Positions 1 to 7,740 of a DNA stretch of 64,000 nucleotides are shown here, piece by piece. Source of the DNA: Streptomyces sp. NBC_01463 (GTDB taxonomy: Bacteria > Actinomycetota > Actinomycetes > Streptomycetales > Streptomycetaceae); the NCBI GenBank assembly GCA_036227345.1, contig CP109468.1, positions 3,100,001-3,164,000 on the forward strand, given 5' to 3'. Position numbers and translations under genes: made by a program. The notes beneath the pieces are model-generated. The model had not been told where the DNA came from. It saw only the letters and a list, made by a program, of their open reading frames with translations, and did not search any database. Positions within the stretch are counted from its first letter, which is position 1. Each line of letters begins with the position of its first letter.

Positions 1-20
1 ACCAGCAGTGCCTCGGCCAT
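1..20 (-). CDS. Next gene of the ABC transporter operon, 5' end only
   Basis: An ATG at 20-18 on the minus strand opens a frame (Met-Ala-Glu-Ala-Leu-Leu...) that runs off the window edge. It lies 2 nt past the stop codon of the binding-protein gene. By family context this is most likely the first permease of an oligopeptide-type ABC transporter, but six codons cannot prove it. Confidence 0.45.
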
Positions 21-22
21 GG

Positions 23-1750
23 TTACTTGACCGCGACCTGCGAGATGTCGAGGACGCCGGTCCAGTCGCTGATGACGACGTTCTTGACGGACTCGCCGTA
101 CAGGCGCTTGTAGACCGGGTGGAACAGCGGCACGGTCAGCGCCTGCTCACCGACCTTCTTGTCGAGCGCGCCCCAGCGCTTGGCGGCGGCGCTCAGGTCG
201 GTCAGCTTGTTGATCTCGTCGATCTCCTTGTTGACCGCGGGGTCGTTCAGCTGCGAGGCGTTGAAGTTGTACCCGGACTTGACGATCTGGCGTCCGTCGA
301 AGATCGGGGCGAAGAACGGACCGCCGGAGGGCCAGTCGGCACCCCAGCCGCCGAGGAAGAAGCCCGGCTCGGTCTTCACGTTGTAGATCGTGTCCGAGTA
401 GGCGTTGGACTCCAGGCCGCGGAGCTTGACGGTGATGCCGGCCTTCCTGAGCGCCTCCTGCAGTGCGGTGGCGATCTCCGGGCTGGTCTCGAAGTTCTTG
501 TCGTTGTTGTGCGTGAGGGTGACGGTCAGCCCCTTGGGGTAACCGGCCTCCTTCAGCAGTTCCCTGGCCTTGGCCGCGTTGCCGCCCTTGCCGGCCGGGA
601 AGGCGTCGTACGGCGTGTAGCCGAAGGAGGCCTGGTCGGGCAGGAAGGTGGTGGCGGGCTCGGCGAGCGAGGAGCCGCCCGCGGCGTTGACCACGGAGGT
701 GCGGTCGACGGCGTACGAGATGGCCTGGCGGACCTTCGGGTTGTCGAACGGCTTCACCTTCGGGTTGAAGGCGATGTAGTTCGTGTAGCCGAAGTGGCCG
801 GTGCCGACGCGGGCGGCGAGCTTCTTGTCGCCGCTGACCTTGGCGAGTTCGGCCGGGCCGAGGTTGGTGTCGGTGGTGACGGCCGCGGCGTCGGTGCCCT
901 GGGAGGCGGACAGCCGCTGGTTGATGACGGCGGAGTCGAGCCCGGAGCGGACGTCGATCCGGTCGGGGTAGGCCTTGCGCTCCTCGTCGGTCGAGGCCGA
1001 CCAGTGCGGGTTGCGCTCCAGGGTGAGGCGCTCGCCGTCGCCCTCGTTCTTGACGACCTTGTACGGGCCGGAGGAGAGCGGGTGCTCCTCGTACTTCGTA
1101 CCGGTGTCCTTGGCCTTCGGAACCGGGGTGGTCTGGGTCTGGGTGGCCAGGTAGGGGAATTCGCCCTCGGGCTTGTTCAGGTGGAAGACGATGGTCTTCG
1201 CGTCGGGCGTCTCGATCGAGGCGAGGCCCTTCTTGTCCTTGTACGGGCCCTGGTAGTCGGCCCCGCCGATCAGCCAGTCGCGCAGGTAGGGCGCGCCGCC
1301 GGAGAGCTCGGCCGCGAAGGAGCGCTCGATGCCGTACTTGATGTCGGCGCTGGTGATGGCGCTGCCGTCCTCGTACTTGAGGCCGTCCTTGAGCGTGTAC
1401 GTCCAGACCGTGGCGTCCTTGCTGGGCGTGCCCAGGTCGGTCGCGAGGTCGGGGACCACCTTCGAGCCCGCGGCACCGTTCTCCCGGTTGCGGGTGGTGA
1501 GGGTGCGGAAGACGAGGGAGGGGACGTTGCCGCCGCCCGAGGTGTAGAGCCGCGCGGGGTCGAAGTCCTCCTGCGGGCGGCTGTTGAGGACGGTGAGCGT
1601 GCCGCCCTTCTTGGGGGCGCCCGCCGCGCCGGAGGTGTCGTCGCTGCCCTTGCTGCTGTCCTCGGGGCCGCAGGCCGCGGCTCCCGCGGCCACGACGAGT
1701 ACTGCGGCGGCCGCTGCCACGCGGCGCGATATGACGGACGGTTGACGCAT
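23..1750 (-). CDS. ABC transporter substrate-binding lipoprotein, family 5 (peptide type)
   Basis: Extracytoplasmic binding protein of 575 residues that should deliver a peptide or similar solute to an ABC importer. The N-terminus is a lipoprotein signal (RR pair, hydrophobic stretch, lipobox G-A-A-A-C with Cys27), so it should be membrane-anchored outside the cell. The body shows family 5 signatures such as VVPDLATD, the YTLKDGLKYEDGS stretch and the KVRQAISYAVDR helix; length is normal (about 540-600). The start is the ATG at 1750 with AGAGG about 11 nt upstream. A permease probably follows directly. A leaderless Cys-Cys leader peptide lies 230 bp upstream, which hints that the solute is sulfur-containing (for example Cys peptides or glutathione); that is inference. 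The substrate is otherwise unknown. Confidence 0.92.
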   Translation of the reverse strand: MRQPSVISRRVAAAAAVLVVAAGAAACGPEDSSKGSDDTSGAAGAPKKGGTLTVLNSRPQEDFDPARLYTSGGGNVPSLVFRTLTTRNRENGAAGSKVVPDLATDLGTPSKDATVWTYTLKDGLKYEDGSAITSADIKYGIERSFAAELSGGAPYLRDWLIGGADYQGPYKDKKGLASIETPDAKTIVFHLNKPEGEFPYLATQTQTTPVPKAKDTGTKYEEHPLSSGPYKVVKNEGDGERLTLERNPHWSASTDEERKAYPDRIDVRSGLDSAVINQRLSASQGTDAAAVTTDTNLGPAELAKVSGDKKLAARVGTGHFGYTNYIAFNPKVKPFDNPKVRQAISYAVDRTSVVNAAGGSSLAEPATTFLPDQASFGYTPYDAFPAGKGGNAAKARELLKEAGYPKGLTVTLTHNNDKNFETSPEIATALQEALRKAGITVKLRGLESNAYSDTIYNVKTEPGFFLGGWGADWPSGGPFFAPIFDGRQIVKSGYNFNASQLNDPAVNKEIDEINKLTDLSAAAKRWGALDKKVGEQALTVPLFHPVYKRLYGESVKNVVISDWTGVLDISQVAVK

Positions 1751-1979
1751 CGGAAGGTGACCTCTCGGAGTACTGCCTGGATGAAGGAAACAGCGAGTGA
1801 TTCCGTGCAGGCGGCGACGAGGGACCTGAGCGCGCTACCGGTCGGGACAGGGGTGAAGGTGACCGGAACACTGGAGCTGCCGCGCCTGCGGACGGAGTAC
1901 GCCCGGGCGCGGCAGTCGGGGAGGAACGGTCCGGGCCATCAGGGCTCGGACGGGGGGCCGACGCGCACTCGGGCAGGCG
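1751..1979 (-). promoter_or_regulatory. Leader between Cys-Cys peptide and binding-protein gene
   Basis: 229 nt without a gene. It would be the transcribed leader joining the small peptide to the ABC transporter gene. I did not find one dominant hairpin by eye; the RBS of the binding protein (AGAGG) is near its 3' end. If attenuation works by translational coupling or SD exposure, the control elements must be here. Confidence 0.4.
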
Positions 1980-2075
1980 TCAGCAACAGTCGACGTCGGC
2001 GACGCTGTGCCCGGTCACGCCGATCAGCGCCAGCTCAATGGCGGCGCGATCGGAGGTGACGAGGCTGCGTGACAT
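1980..2075 (-). CDS. Leaderless Cys-Cys leader peptide (31 aa)
   Basis: A 31-codon frame beginning MSRSLVTSDRAA and ending ...HSVADVDCC followed directly by TGA, so the last two sense codons are both Cys (TGT TGC). It has no Shine-Dalgarno sequence; its ATG sits exactly where transcription should begin, 7 nt after a -10 box (see promoter at 2083-2111). Short leaderless ORFs ending in consecutive Cys codons are known in mycobacteria as cysteine-responsive attenuators. Actinomycete leader peptides starting M-S/T-R and ending in Cys residues are found before sulfur-related genes. The match in start, length, ending and promoter geometry makes a real gene likely; its target here is the ABC transporter. 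Confidence 0.78.
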   Translation of the reverse strand: MSRSLVTSDRAAIELALIGVTGHSVADVDCC

Positions 2076-2082
2076 GCCGAGA

Positions 2083-2111
2083 AATATGGGCGACCGCCTG
2101 CCCGATGTCAA
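2083..2111 (-). promoter_or_regulatory. Strong sigma70-type promoter of the leader peptide/ABC operon
   Basis: On the minus strand a perfect -35 TTGACA (2111-2106) is followed by a 17-nt spacer and the -10 CATATT (2088-2083, 4 of 6 matches). The predicted transcription start is at about 2076-2075, the A of the leader-peptide ATG. Confidence 0.75.
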
Positions 2112-2242
2112 CGCGATATGAGACAGCGATCTCACGATGCGGACAGGGCGTCCGGCGGAACACCCCTCGGGACATCCGCGGGCCGCTCCCGCCGGACCGC
2201 CCGGAGCGGCCCGGCCACCGCCCAGGGGGACCCGGACCGGAC

Positions 2243-3625
2243 TCAACCGGTCGGGTACACCCAGGCGTTGGGGCGGCACTTGATGCCGTCGATGTCGAGC
2301 GACTTGGTCTGCTGCTGCATCACCGGAGCGAGCGCGCCCTTCGTGCCGCAGCTCACATGGTTGTGGCCCAGCCGGTGGCCGACCTCGTGGTTGATGAGCA
2401 TCTGCCGGTAGGCGAAGAGCTTGTCCGGTCCGAAGGTGGACGAGCCCTGGGCCCAGCGGTAGGCGTTGATCATGACGCGCTCGGTGGCGGCGGAGTCGCA
2501 GGAGACGTTGTCCTCGGTGGTGTCCAGCCCCGACTTCGCGCACCAGTCGCCCGTGGTGCCGGGGCTGGCCAGCGTGATGACGAAGTCCGGGTCCCCGGTG
2601 GAGATCCGTTCGAAGGTCATGTCCCCGCCGTGCGCCCAGCTCCGGTCGTCGTTGAGCGTCTTCTGGACCGCCTGGGCGAAGAGCGCGGAGTCGAGCCCGA
2701 GCCCGTTCTCCACATCGATCCGGTAGCGGTACTTGTGCCCCTTGCCCGGAGCCTTCGCCGCGCCGGGAACCGCCGCGAACTTCCCTGAAGCGGCCAGCTT
2801 CGGGGCCATCGGATAGGGCTTGGCCATTTTCTGCTCGTACGAAAGGGGCTTGACCACCGCCGCCTTGGGCGATGGCGTCTCACGGTTGTCCGAGCGGGAG
2901 GCGTCGCCACCGCTCCCCCGGTCCACGCCCGCGGCCTGCGCGGCGCCGCTCCGGCTGCCGCTGTCGTGGGCGACCTGGCCGGCCACGACCACCGCGAGCA
3001 CGGTCGTCACGGCGGCCGCGGCGATGCCCGTGAAGGTGCGGCCCCGGCCGGACCTGGGTTCCCTGGCGTCCTCGCCGGGCGTCCTCGCGTCCTCGTCGTC
3101 CGACGCCGGCGGACGCTCGTCCCGGTCGGTGAGGGAGCGGGACGGATCGGCGGGCCCTGCGGGTCCACGGGGGGCGGTGGGCGGTGCGGGCGGGCTGTCG
3201 AAGGCCTCGACGAACTCGCGTCGCGGTCCCGGTATCAGCGGCCGGGTGGCGGTGCCCTGCGGACTGCGCGGTGTCTGCGCGGGCCGCGGGCCCTGCGGCC
3301 GTCCGGGCGCCGGGTCCTGCGCGCGCGCCTGCGCGGCGGGCCGTTCGGTGTACCGGCCGGTCGGCCCGGTGCCCCAGCCACCGCCGGGTTCGCGCTGTTC
3401 GGGATGGCCGCCGCGCACCTGGGGCGTGCCCGCGAAAGGGGTATGCCCGTCGGCGTCGCCGCCCGGCGGGCCGTCGCCCGGCCGTCTGCGCCGGCCGCTG
3501 CCGGAGACGGGGCGGGCGCCCTCGCGCACTTCCGCGTTCGCCTCGGCCGGCCCGCTCTCGGGCGCCCTGGGCACAGGGCCCTTTCGGCTGTGTCGTCCCA
3601 CGCCCCGGATCAGCTCCCGCCGCAT
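2243..3625 (-). CDS. DUF3152 membrane-anchored metzincin-like protein
   Basis: 460-residue protein: a long Pro/Gly/Arg-rich cytoplasmic N-terminus (1-195), one membrane helix (about 198-219), then an extracellular domain. Near the C-terminus is HEVGHRLGHNH (413-423), a full HExxHxxGxxH zinc-binding signature with His413, Glu414, His417 and His423. This is the DUF3152 family, widespread in actinobacteria, with no assigned substrate; a secreted zinc protease is plausible. The frame stays open further upstream but that part is antisense-like shadow of the hydrolase; I chose ATG 3625, which overlaps the end of the hydrolase gene. A GTG at about 3600 behind GGGAG is an alternative. In M. tuberculosis the same neighbours occur at Rv3207c-Rv3208. 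Confidence 0.85.
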   Translation of the reverse strand: MRRELIRGVGRHSRKGPVPRAPESGPAEANAEVREGARPVSGSGRRRRPGDGPPGGDADGHTPFAGTPQVRGGHPEQREPGGGWGTGPTGRYTERPAAQARAQDPAPGRPQGPRPAQTPRSPQGTATRPLIPGPRREFVEAFDSPPAPPTAPRGPAGPADPSRSLTDRDERPPASDDEDARTPGEDAREPRSGRGRTFTGIAAAAVTTVLAVVVAGQVAHDSGSRSGAAQAAGVDRGSGGDASRSDNRETPSPKAAVVKPLSYEQKMAKPYPMAPKLAASGKFAAVPGAAKAPGKGHKYRYRIDVENGLGLDSALFAQAVQKTLNDDRSWAHGGDMTFERISTGDPDFVITLASPGTTGDWCAKSGLDTTEDNVSCDSAATERVMINAYRWAQGSSTFGPDKLFAYRQMLINHEVGHRLGHNHVSCGTKGALAPVMQQQTKSLDIDGIKCRPNAWVYPTG

Positions 3626-4575
3626 TCGTCCAGCAGTTCCCGGAACGCCTGGGCGACCGTCTCCGGGTACTCCATCATCGCCACGTGCCCGGCGTCGGGC
3701 AGTGTCAGCAGTCGCGCATCGCGGAAGGCCGCGGACGCCCTGCGTGCCATCCGGTACGAGACGAGCCGGTCCCGTCCGCCGTACACGAGCTGGGTCGGCG
3801 CGAGCACGCGCTCGGCCTGACGCCACAGCCCGTGCTGACCGCCCAGTGTGTACGCGTCGACGATGCCACGTGCCGAGCGCGCCAGGGCGTCCCAGAAGTA
3901 CGGCAGCGCCAGCCGCCGTTCCATTTCGGCCACCGCGTCGCGGAAGCCGTTCTCGGAGACTCGTGCCGGATCGCCGTAACAGAGTGCCATGACTCCGCGG
4001 GTGCGTTCCTCCGCGGTCCAGTCCCGGCTCATCCGGGCGAACAGGGAGACGATGCCCGGAAGGGCGAGCAGGGCGGTCGGCGCGGCCGACAGCTGCACGC
4101 GGATCTCGGGGAGCGCGGGCGAGACCAGGGTGAGGGTGCGCACCAGGTCGGGCCGGACCGCCGCGACCCTGGTGGCCACCGCGCCGCCCAGCGAGTTGCC
4201 GAACAGATGGACGGGGCCGCGCTCCTCGGCGTCGAGGAATCGGATCACCGCGCGGGCGTGACCGGTGACCGAGTAGTTGCCGTCGTCCGGCGGCGGTGAG
4301 TCGCCGAATCCGGGCAGGTCCACCGCCTCGCCGTCCAGCACGTCCTGGAGCAGCGGCATCAGCGCCGACCAGTTCTGCGAGGAGCCGCCGAGCCCGTGGA
4401 CGAAGAGCGCGGGCGGCAGCCCGGTCCGCTCCGGCGGCCTCGAACGGACGGTCAGCGTCAGCCCGGGCAGCGTGACGGAGCGAAGCCTCTCCCCCTCCGC
4501 GACCCTGACGGCGCCCACCGTGGGGGCCACCGCTGCGGCGGCGGCACGGACTCCCGGCAGCTCGGTCGAAGACAT
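3610..4575 (-). CDS. Alpha/beta hydrolase
   Basis: 321-residue alpha/beta hydrolase. The nucleophile elbow is GNSLGG with Ser128; the oxyanion-side HG motif is at 60-61, and DAGHVAMMEYPE near the C-terminus supplies the catalytic His. The substrate is unknown; lipases and esterases such as mycobacterial LipV are the nearest class. It is likely co-transcribed with the DUF3152 gene, whose start overlaps its stop. The ATG 4575 lies 6 nt after TAACAT, a -10-like hexamer, so the transcript may be leaderless; no Shine-Dalgarno sequence is visible. Confidence 0.9.
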   Translation of the reverse strand: MSSTELPGVRAAAAAVAPTVGAVRVAEGERLRSVTLPGLTLTVRSRPPERTGLPPALFVHGLGGSSQNWSALMPLLQDVLDGEAVDLPGFGDSPPPDDGNYSVTGHARAVIRFLDAEERGPVHLFGNSLGGAVATRVAAVRPDLVRTLTLVSPALPEIRVQLSAAPTALLALPGIVSLFARMSRDWTAEERTRGVMALCYGDPARVSENGFRDAVAEMERRLALPYFWDALARSARGIVDAYTLGGQHGLWRQAERVLAPTQLVYGGRDRLVSYRMARRASAAFRDARLLTLPDAGHVAMMEYPETVAQAFRELLDECGGS

Positions 4576-4684
4576 GCGGCAATGTTACGAGACGATCACA
4601 CCGTGGTTCATGTGTTCGCCGTCACAGACCGCGTAGCGCCTTTCGGGGCCTGCTCCTAGGCTCTAGACAAGGAAGGGAGTCACC

Positions 4685-4900
4685 ATGACGGTCGACCCCA
4701 GTGACCCGGAGACCTTCGAGGACGTCCAGCCGGACGAACCCGGACAGGAGACCCCCGAGGCGGACGCCGCCGAGCAGCAGGCGGAACTGCGGCCGCAGGA
4801 CGACGAACCCCTGACGGATGCCGGCCGGGACTCCGCGAACGAGGCGGATGCGGCGGAACAGGCGCGCGTGGTCGCACAGGATGAGGACGATTACCGCTGA
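4685..4900 (+). CDS. Small very acidic conserved protein (71 aa)
   Basis: 71 residues, rich in Asp, Glu, Gln and Ala, with no hydrophobic segment and no recognised domain; probably an unstructured cytoplasmic protein. The start is supported by GGGAG 5 nt before ATG (aaggaagggagtcacc). It lies between the hydrolase (divergent) and TetR genes. Function unknown. Confidence 0.7.
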   Translation: MTVDPSDPETFEDVQPDEPGQETPEADAAEQQAELRPQDDEPLTDAGRDSANEADAAEQARVVAQDEDDYR

Positions 4901-5068
4901 TACGCACCGCTATGCGGCAAGGGCCGAGAGGTCTGTGGCTACCGCAGTCGTCCGGTCCGTGAAATTCTGCGTCCGCGCCGCGCATACCGGGGTTACCCAA
5001 AAGTACGATGTCGGTAGGGCACGGCGTGCACGGAACTGCTGGGTCCGATCAATATTTTGGGAGGCGGC

Positions 5069-5710
5069 GTGACAGCCATCGAGCAGACCGAGGCGGCGCG
5101 CCCGCGGGGCACTCGCCTGCCCCGCCGCGCCCGACGCAATCAGCTCCTGGGTGCTGCGCAGGAGGTCTTCGTCGCGCAGGGCTACCACTCTGCGGCGATG
5201 GACGACATCGCGGAGCGGGCCGGGGTCAGCAAGCCGGTGCTCTACCAGCACTTCCCGGGCAAGCTGGAGCTCTATCTGGCCCTGCTCGACCAGCACTGCG
5301 AGTCGCTGCTGCACGCCGTGCGCACCGCGCTGGCGTCGACCACCGACAACAAGCTGCGCGTGGCCGCGACGATGGACGCCTACTTCGCGTACGTCGAGGA
5401 CGAGGGCGGCGCCTTCCGACTGGTGTTCGAGTCGGACCTGACCAACGAGCCAGCCGTGCGTGAGCGGGTCGACCGGGTCTCGCTCCAGTGCGCCGAGGCG
5501 ATCTCCGACGTGATCGCCGGCGACACGGGCCTGTCCAAGGACGAGTCCATGCTGCTCGCGGTCGGCCTGGGCGGGGTGTCCCAGGTGGTCGCCCGCTACT
5601 GGCTCTCCAGCCGGTCCGCGATTCCGCGCGACACGGCGGTGCAGCTGCTGACCTCACTGGCCTGGCGGGGCATCGCGGGCTTCCCGCTGCACGGCATCGA
5701 TCAGCACTGA
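5069..5710 (+). CDS. TetR family regulator
   Basis: 213-residue regulator with a typical TetR HTH (residues about 20-65: QLLGAAQEVFVAQGYHS, DDIAERAGVSKPVLYQHFPG) and an alpha-helical ligand domain. I chose GTG 5069 because GGAGG lies 4 nt upstream; a TTG at 5057 also opens the frame but overlaps that RBS. It is followed by DUF3107, as in M. tuberculosis (Rv3208-Rv3208A), so this is an ancient actinobacterial pair. Ligand and targets unknown. Confidence 0.92.
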   Translation: MTAIEQTEAARPRGTRLPRRARRNQLLGAAQEVFVAQGYHSAAMDDIAERAGVSKPVLYQHFPGKLELYLALLDQHCESLLHAVRTALASTTDNKLRVAATMDAYFAYVEDEGGAFRLVFESDLTNEPAVRERVDRVSLQCAEAISDVIAGDTGLSKDESMLLAVGLGGVSQVVARYWLSSRSAIPRDTAVQLLTSLAWRGIAGFPLHGIDQH

Positions 5711-5841
5711 CGGGGCGGCCGGAGCCGGTGTTCGCTGCGGGCGTTGCCCGCCGGGCCCTGGCCGGTCCCCTCAGCGGGCTAATGTGTGCTGCGTACGGCG
5801 CGGTTCACCGCGCAGGGACTGACCGTCGGAGGGACATAGCC

Positions 5842-6069
5842 GTGGAGGTCAAGATCGGGGTGCAGCACACGCCCCGGGAGATCGTTCTGGAGAGCGGGCT
5901 TTCCGCCGAAGAGGTCGAGAGCGTGGTTTCCGAGGCTCTCGCCGGCAAGGCGCAGCTGCTCAGCCTCACGGACGAGAAGGGCCGGAAGGTCCTGGTGCCG
6001 GCCGACCGGATCGCCTACGTGGAGATCGGCGAGCCCAGCACCCGACGGGTGGGGTTCGGCGCGCTGTAG
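5842..6069 (+). CDS. DUF3107 small protein (75 aa)
   Basis: 75-residue protein of the DUF3107 family, conserved across actinobacteria next to this TetR and RhlE (Rv3208A in M. tuberculosis). It begins Val/Met-EVKIGVQHTPREIVLE and ends RRVGFGAL. GTG 5842 has GGAGGG 8 nt upstream. The role is not known; its fixed position suggests a link with the regulator. TAATGT at 5780-5785 could be its -10 box. Confidence 0.9.
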   Translation: MEVKIGVQHTPREIVLESGLSAEEVESVVSEALAGKAQLLSLTDEKGRKVLVPADRIAYVEIGEPSTRRVGFGAL

Positions 6070-6098
6070 CGGCACGCCAGGACGCAGAGACCGTGGAA

Positions 6099-6134
6099 GC
6101 GGCCCGGTGGGGATGTCCCCGCCGGGCCGCTTTT
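6099..6134 (+). terminator. Terminator after DUF3107
   Basis: Stem GCGGCCCGG (6099-6107) / CCGGGCCGC (6122-6130), extended inward by GGGGA/TCCCC, followed by TTTT (6131-6134). A strong intrinsic terminator. Confidence 0.85.
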
Positions 6135-6333
6135 CGTGCTGTCCGCTCCCCGCTTTCCCTGCCGCGTGCCAGGGACGCCGATGTGCACGAGGGACACCGG
6201 CGGCCCCGGCGGCCGTGCCGTTCCTGTGCGACGGCTGGGCGAAGCCTGTGCCGGGGAGGGTTGCCCTCCGCCGCCCGGGGGTAGTACCGCCTACGACCGA
6301 TTTGCCCGCCCCGTACCTGCGAGGTGATCGTCT

Positions 6334-6603
6334 GTGATCTTCGAAACCCTGGGCTCCGTCCTGCTCGGACTCGCCCTCTCCTGGGCGGCCCTGCGCTCCC
6401 TGTCACCCCGGCTTCCGTCCCGTCGCGCCGTGCTGTCCACCGGTGCGCTGGGAGCGCTGTTCGGCGCGTATCTCACCCATTCGGTCCTGGGGTCCGGCCA
6501 TGCGGCGGCCACCCTGGTCGGCTCGGTGCTGATCGCCGCCGTGACCCTGTCCCTGCTGATCAGGCCGCGCAACCGCCGGCTCAGCCGGTCGGCGGCCGTC
6601 TGA
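6334..6603 (+). CDS. Small membrane protein (89 aa)
   Basis: 89 residues with about three hydrophobic segments (1-19, 32-50, 57-76) and a basic tail RPRNRRLSR; an integral membrane protein of unknown role. GTG 6334 is preceded by GAGGTGA at 6321-6327. A membrane protein gene occupies the equivalent place in M. tuberculosis (Rv3209), but I cannot show homology by eye. Confidence 0.75.
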   Translation: MIFETLGSVLLGLALSWAALRSLSPRLPSRRAVLSTGALGALFGAYLTHSVLGSGHAAATLVGSVLIAAVTLSLLIRPRNRRLSRSAAV

Positions 6604-6620
6604 CGCCGGCGCCGGAGGGG

Positions 6621-7355
6621 CTACGCCGCCAGCCCCAGGGCGGCCATCCTCTTGGTGTGCGCCTCGGTGATCCGGGAGAACATGCGGCCGACCTCGGCCA
6701 GGTCGAATCCGTCGGCCACCCCGCCCACCAGCATGGTGGACAGCGCGTCACGGTCGGCCACCACGCGCTGGGCCTGCGAGAGCGCCTCGCCCATCAGCCG
6801 CCGCGCCCAGAGGGCGAGCCGGCCGCCGAGCCTCGGGTCCGCCTCGATCGCGGCGCGCACCTTCTCGACGGCGAAGTTGCCGTGCCCCGTGTCGTCGAGG
6901 ACGGCGACGACGAGGGAGCGGGTGTCCGAGTCGAGCCGGGCCGCGACCTCGCGGTAGAAGTCACTGGCGATCGAGTCACCGACGTAGGCCTTCACCAGGC
7001 CCTCCAGCCAGTCGGACGGCGCGGTCTGGCGGTGGAAGTCGTCGAGCGCCTTGGCGAACGGCTCCATGGCGCCGGTCGGCTCCACCTCGATCGCGGTCAG
7101 CCGGTCCGTCAGCCGCTCGAAGTGATGGAATTCCGCGGACGCCATCTTCGCCAGCTCCGCCTTGTCGGCCAGCGTCGGCGCGAGCTTCGCGTCCTCGGCG
7201 AGCCGCTCGAAGGCCGCGAGCTCCCCGTAGGCGAGTGCTCCCAGCAGGTCGACCACGGCGGCCCGGTACTGCGGCTCTGCGGCCGCGGTGGCCCAGTCCT
7301 GGTCAGCGATTCTGGTGGATGCGGGGGCTTCAGTGGCGTTGTCAGGCGTCTCCAT
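6621..7355 (-). CDS. Ferritin-like (MiaE-type) protein
   Basis: 244-residue all-helical protein of the ferritin-like group annotated near tRNA hydroxylase MiaE. Helical segments carry Glu and His pairs such as GELAAFERL and EFHHFERL, and HGNFAVEKV, which could bind a di-iron centre. I chose ATG 7355; the frame is open to 7415 but that extension is low-complexity. No Shine-Dalgarno is seen; TATTCT lies 7 nt upstream, so it may be leaderless. It is divergent from the RNA helicase, as Rv3210c is from rhlE. Confidence 0.82.
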   Translation of the reverse strand: METPDNATEAPASTRIADQDWATAAAEPQYRAAVVDLLGALAYGELAAFERLAEDAKLAPTLADKAELAKMASAEFHHFERLTDRLTAIEVEPTGAMEPFAKALDDFHRQTAPSDWLEGLVKAYVGDSIASDFYREVAARLDSDTRSLVVAVLDDTGHGNFAVEKVRAAIEADPRLGGRLALWARRLMGEALSQAQRVVADRDALSTMLVGGVADGFDLAEVGRMFSRITEAHTKRMAALGLAA

Positions 7356-7740
7356 GAAGCGCAGAATAGCCCGCCCGCGGAGCGGTGGAAGGGTCCGGCC
7401 GCCGACCCGCCTCACACCGTTCCGATGAATTCGCCCAACACAGATGCGCGAATCCGGGGTACAGTGGTATTGCGCTTACTGAGCATTTTGCAACTGCTCG
7501 TTGCGCGAAATTGAATGAGGATGCCCGGTCGGTGGCCCGATCGGCTCCGACCCGACAGCCCTCCACGCGGTGCGTACGCCACGTACGACCGCAGATGAGG
7601 GGCCCCCTCAGCGGCACGAGCGCTCGAGCGACGGCAGTGGTCCCGCGCCACCCGGCCCATCCACGGCCGGATGACCAACCCCGGCACGGTACGACCCCCT
7701 TCGTTCGCCTCGGACCGCGTTTCACAGAAGAGGCAGCACC
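7356..7740 (+). promoter_or_regulatory. Divergent promoter region and long leader of the RNA helicase
   Basis: 385 bp without a gene. For the helicase, -35 TTGCAA (7488-7493), 17-nt spacer and -10 TTGAAT (7511-7516) predict a start near 7523 and a leader of about 218 nt. The leader holds a TGAGGG/CCCTCA hairpin near 7595-7610, the palindrome CGCTCGAGCG and, at its end, AGAAGAGG as RBS. On the other strand TATTCT sits 7 nt before the ferritin-like start. Long leaders on DEAD-box helicases often carry cold or autoregulatory control. Confidence 0.5.

Noticed and set aside
8..2059. Long plus-strand open frame opposite the ABC binding protein
   Set aside because: Val/Gly/Arg-rich shadow of a high-GC gene; no domain, no RBS, and the minus strand has an obvious lipoprotein gene.
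2243..4582. One 779-codon frame spanning DUF3152 and the hydrolase
   Set aside because: The first 320 codons are an out-of-frame reading of the hydrolase; the DUF3152 gene starts near 3625.
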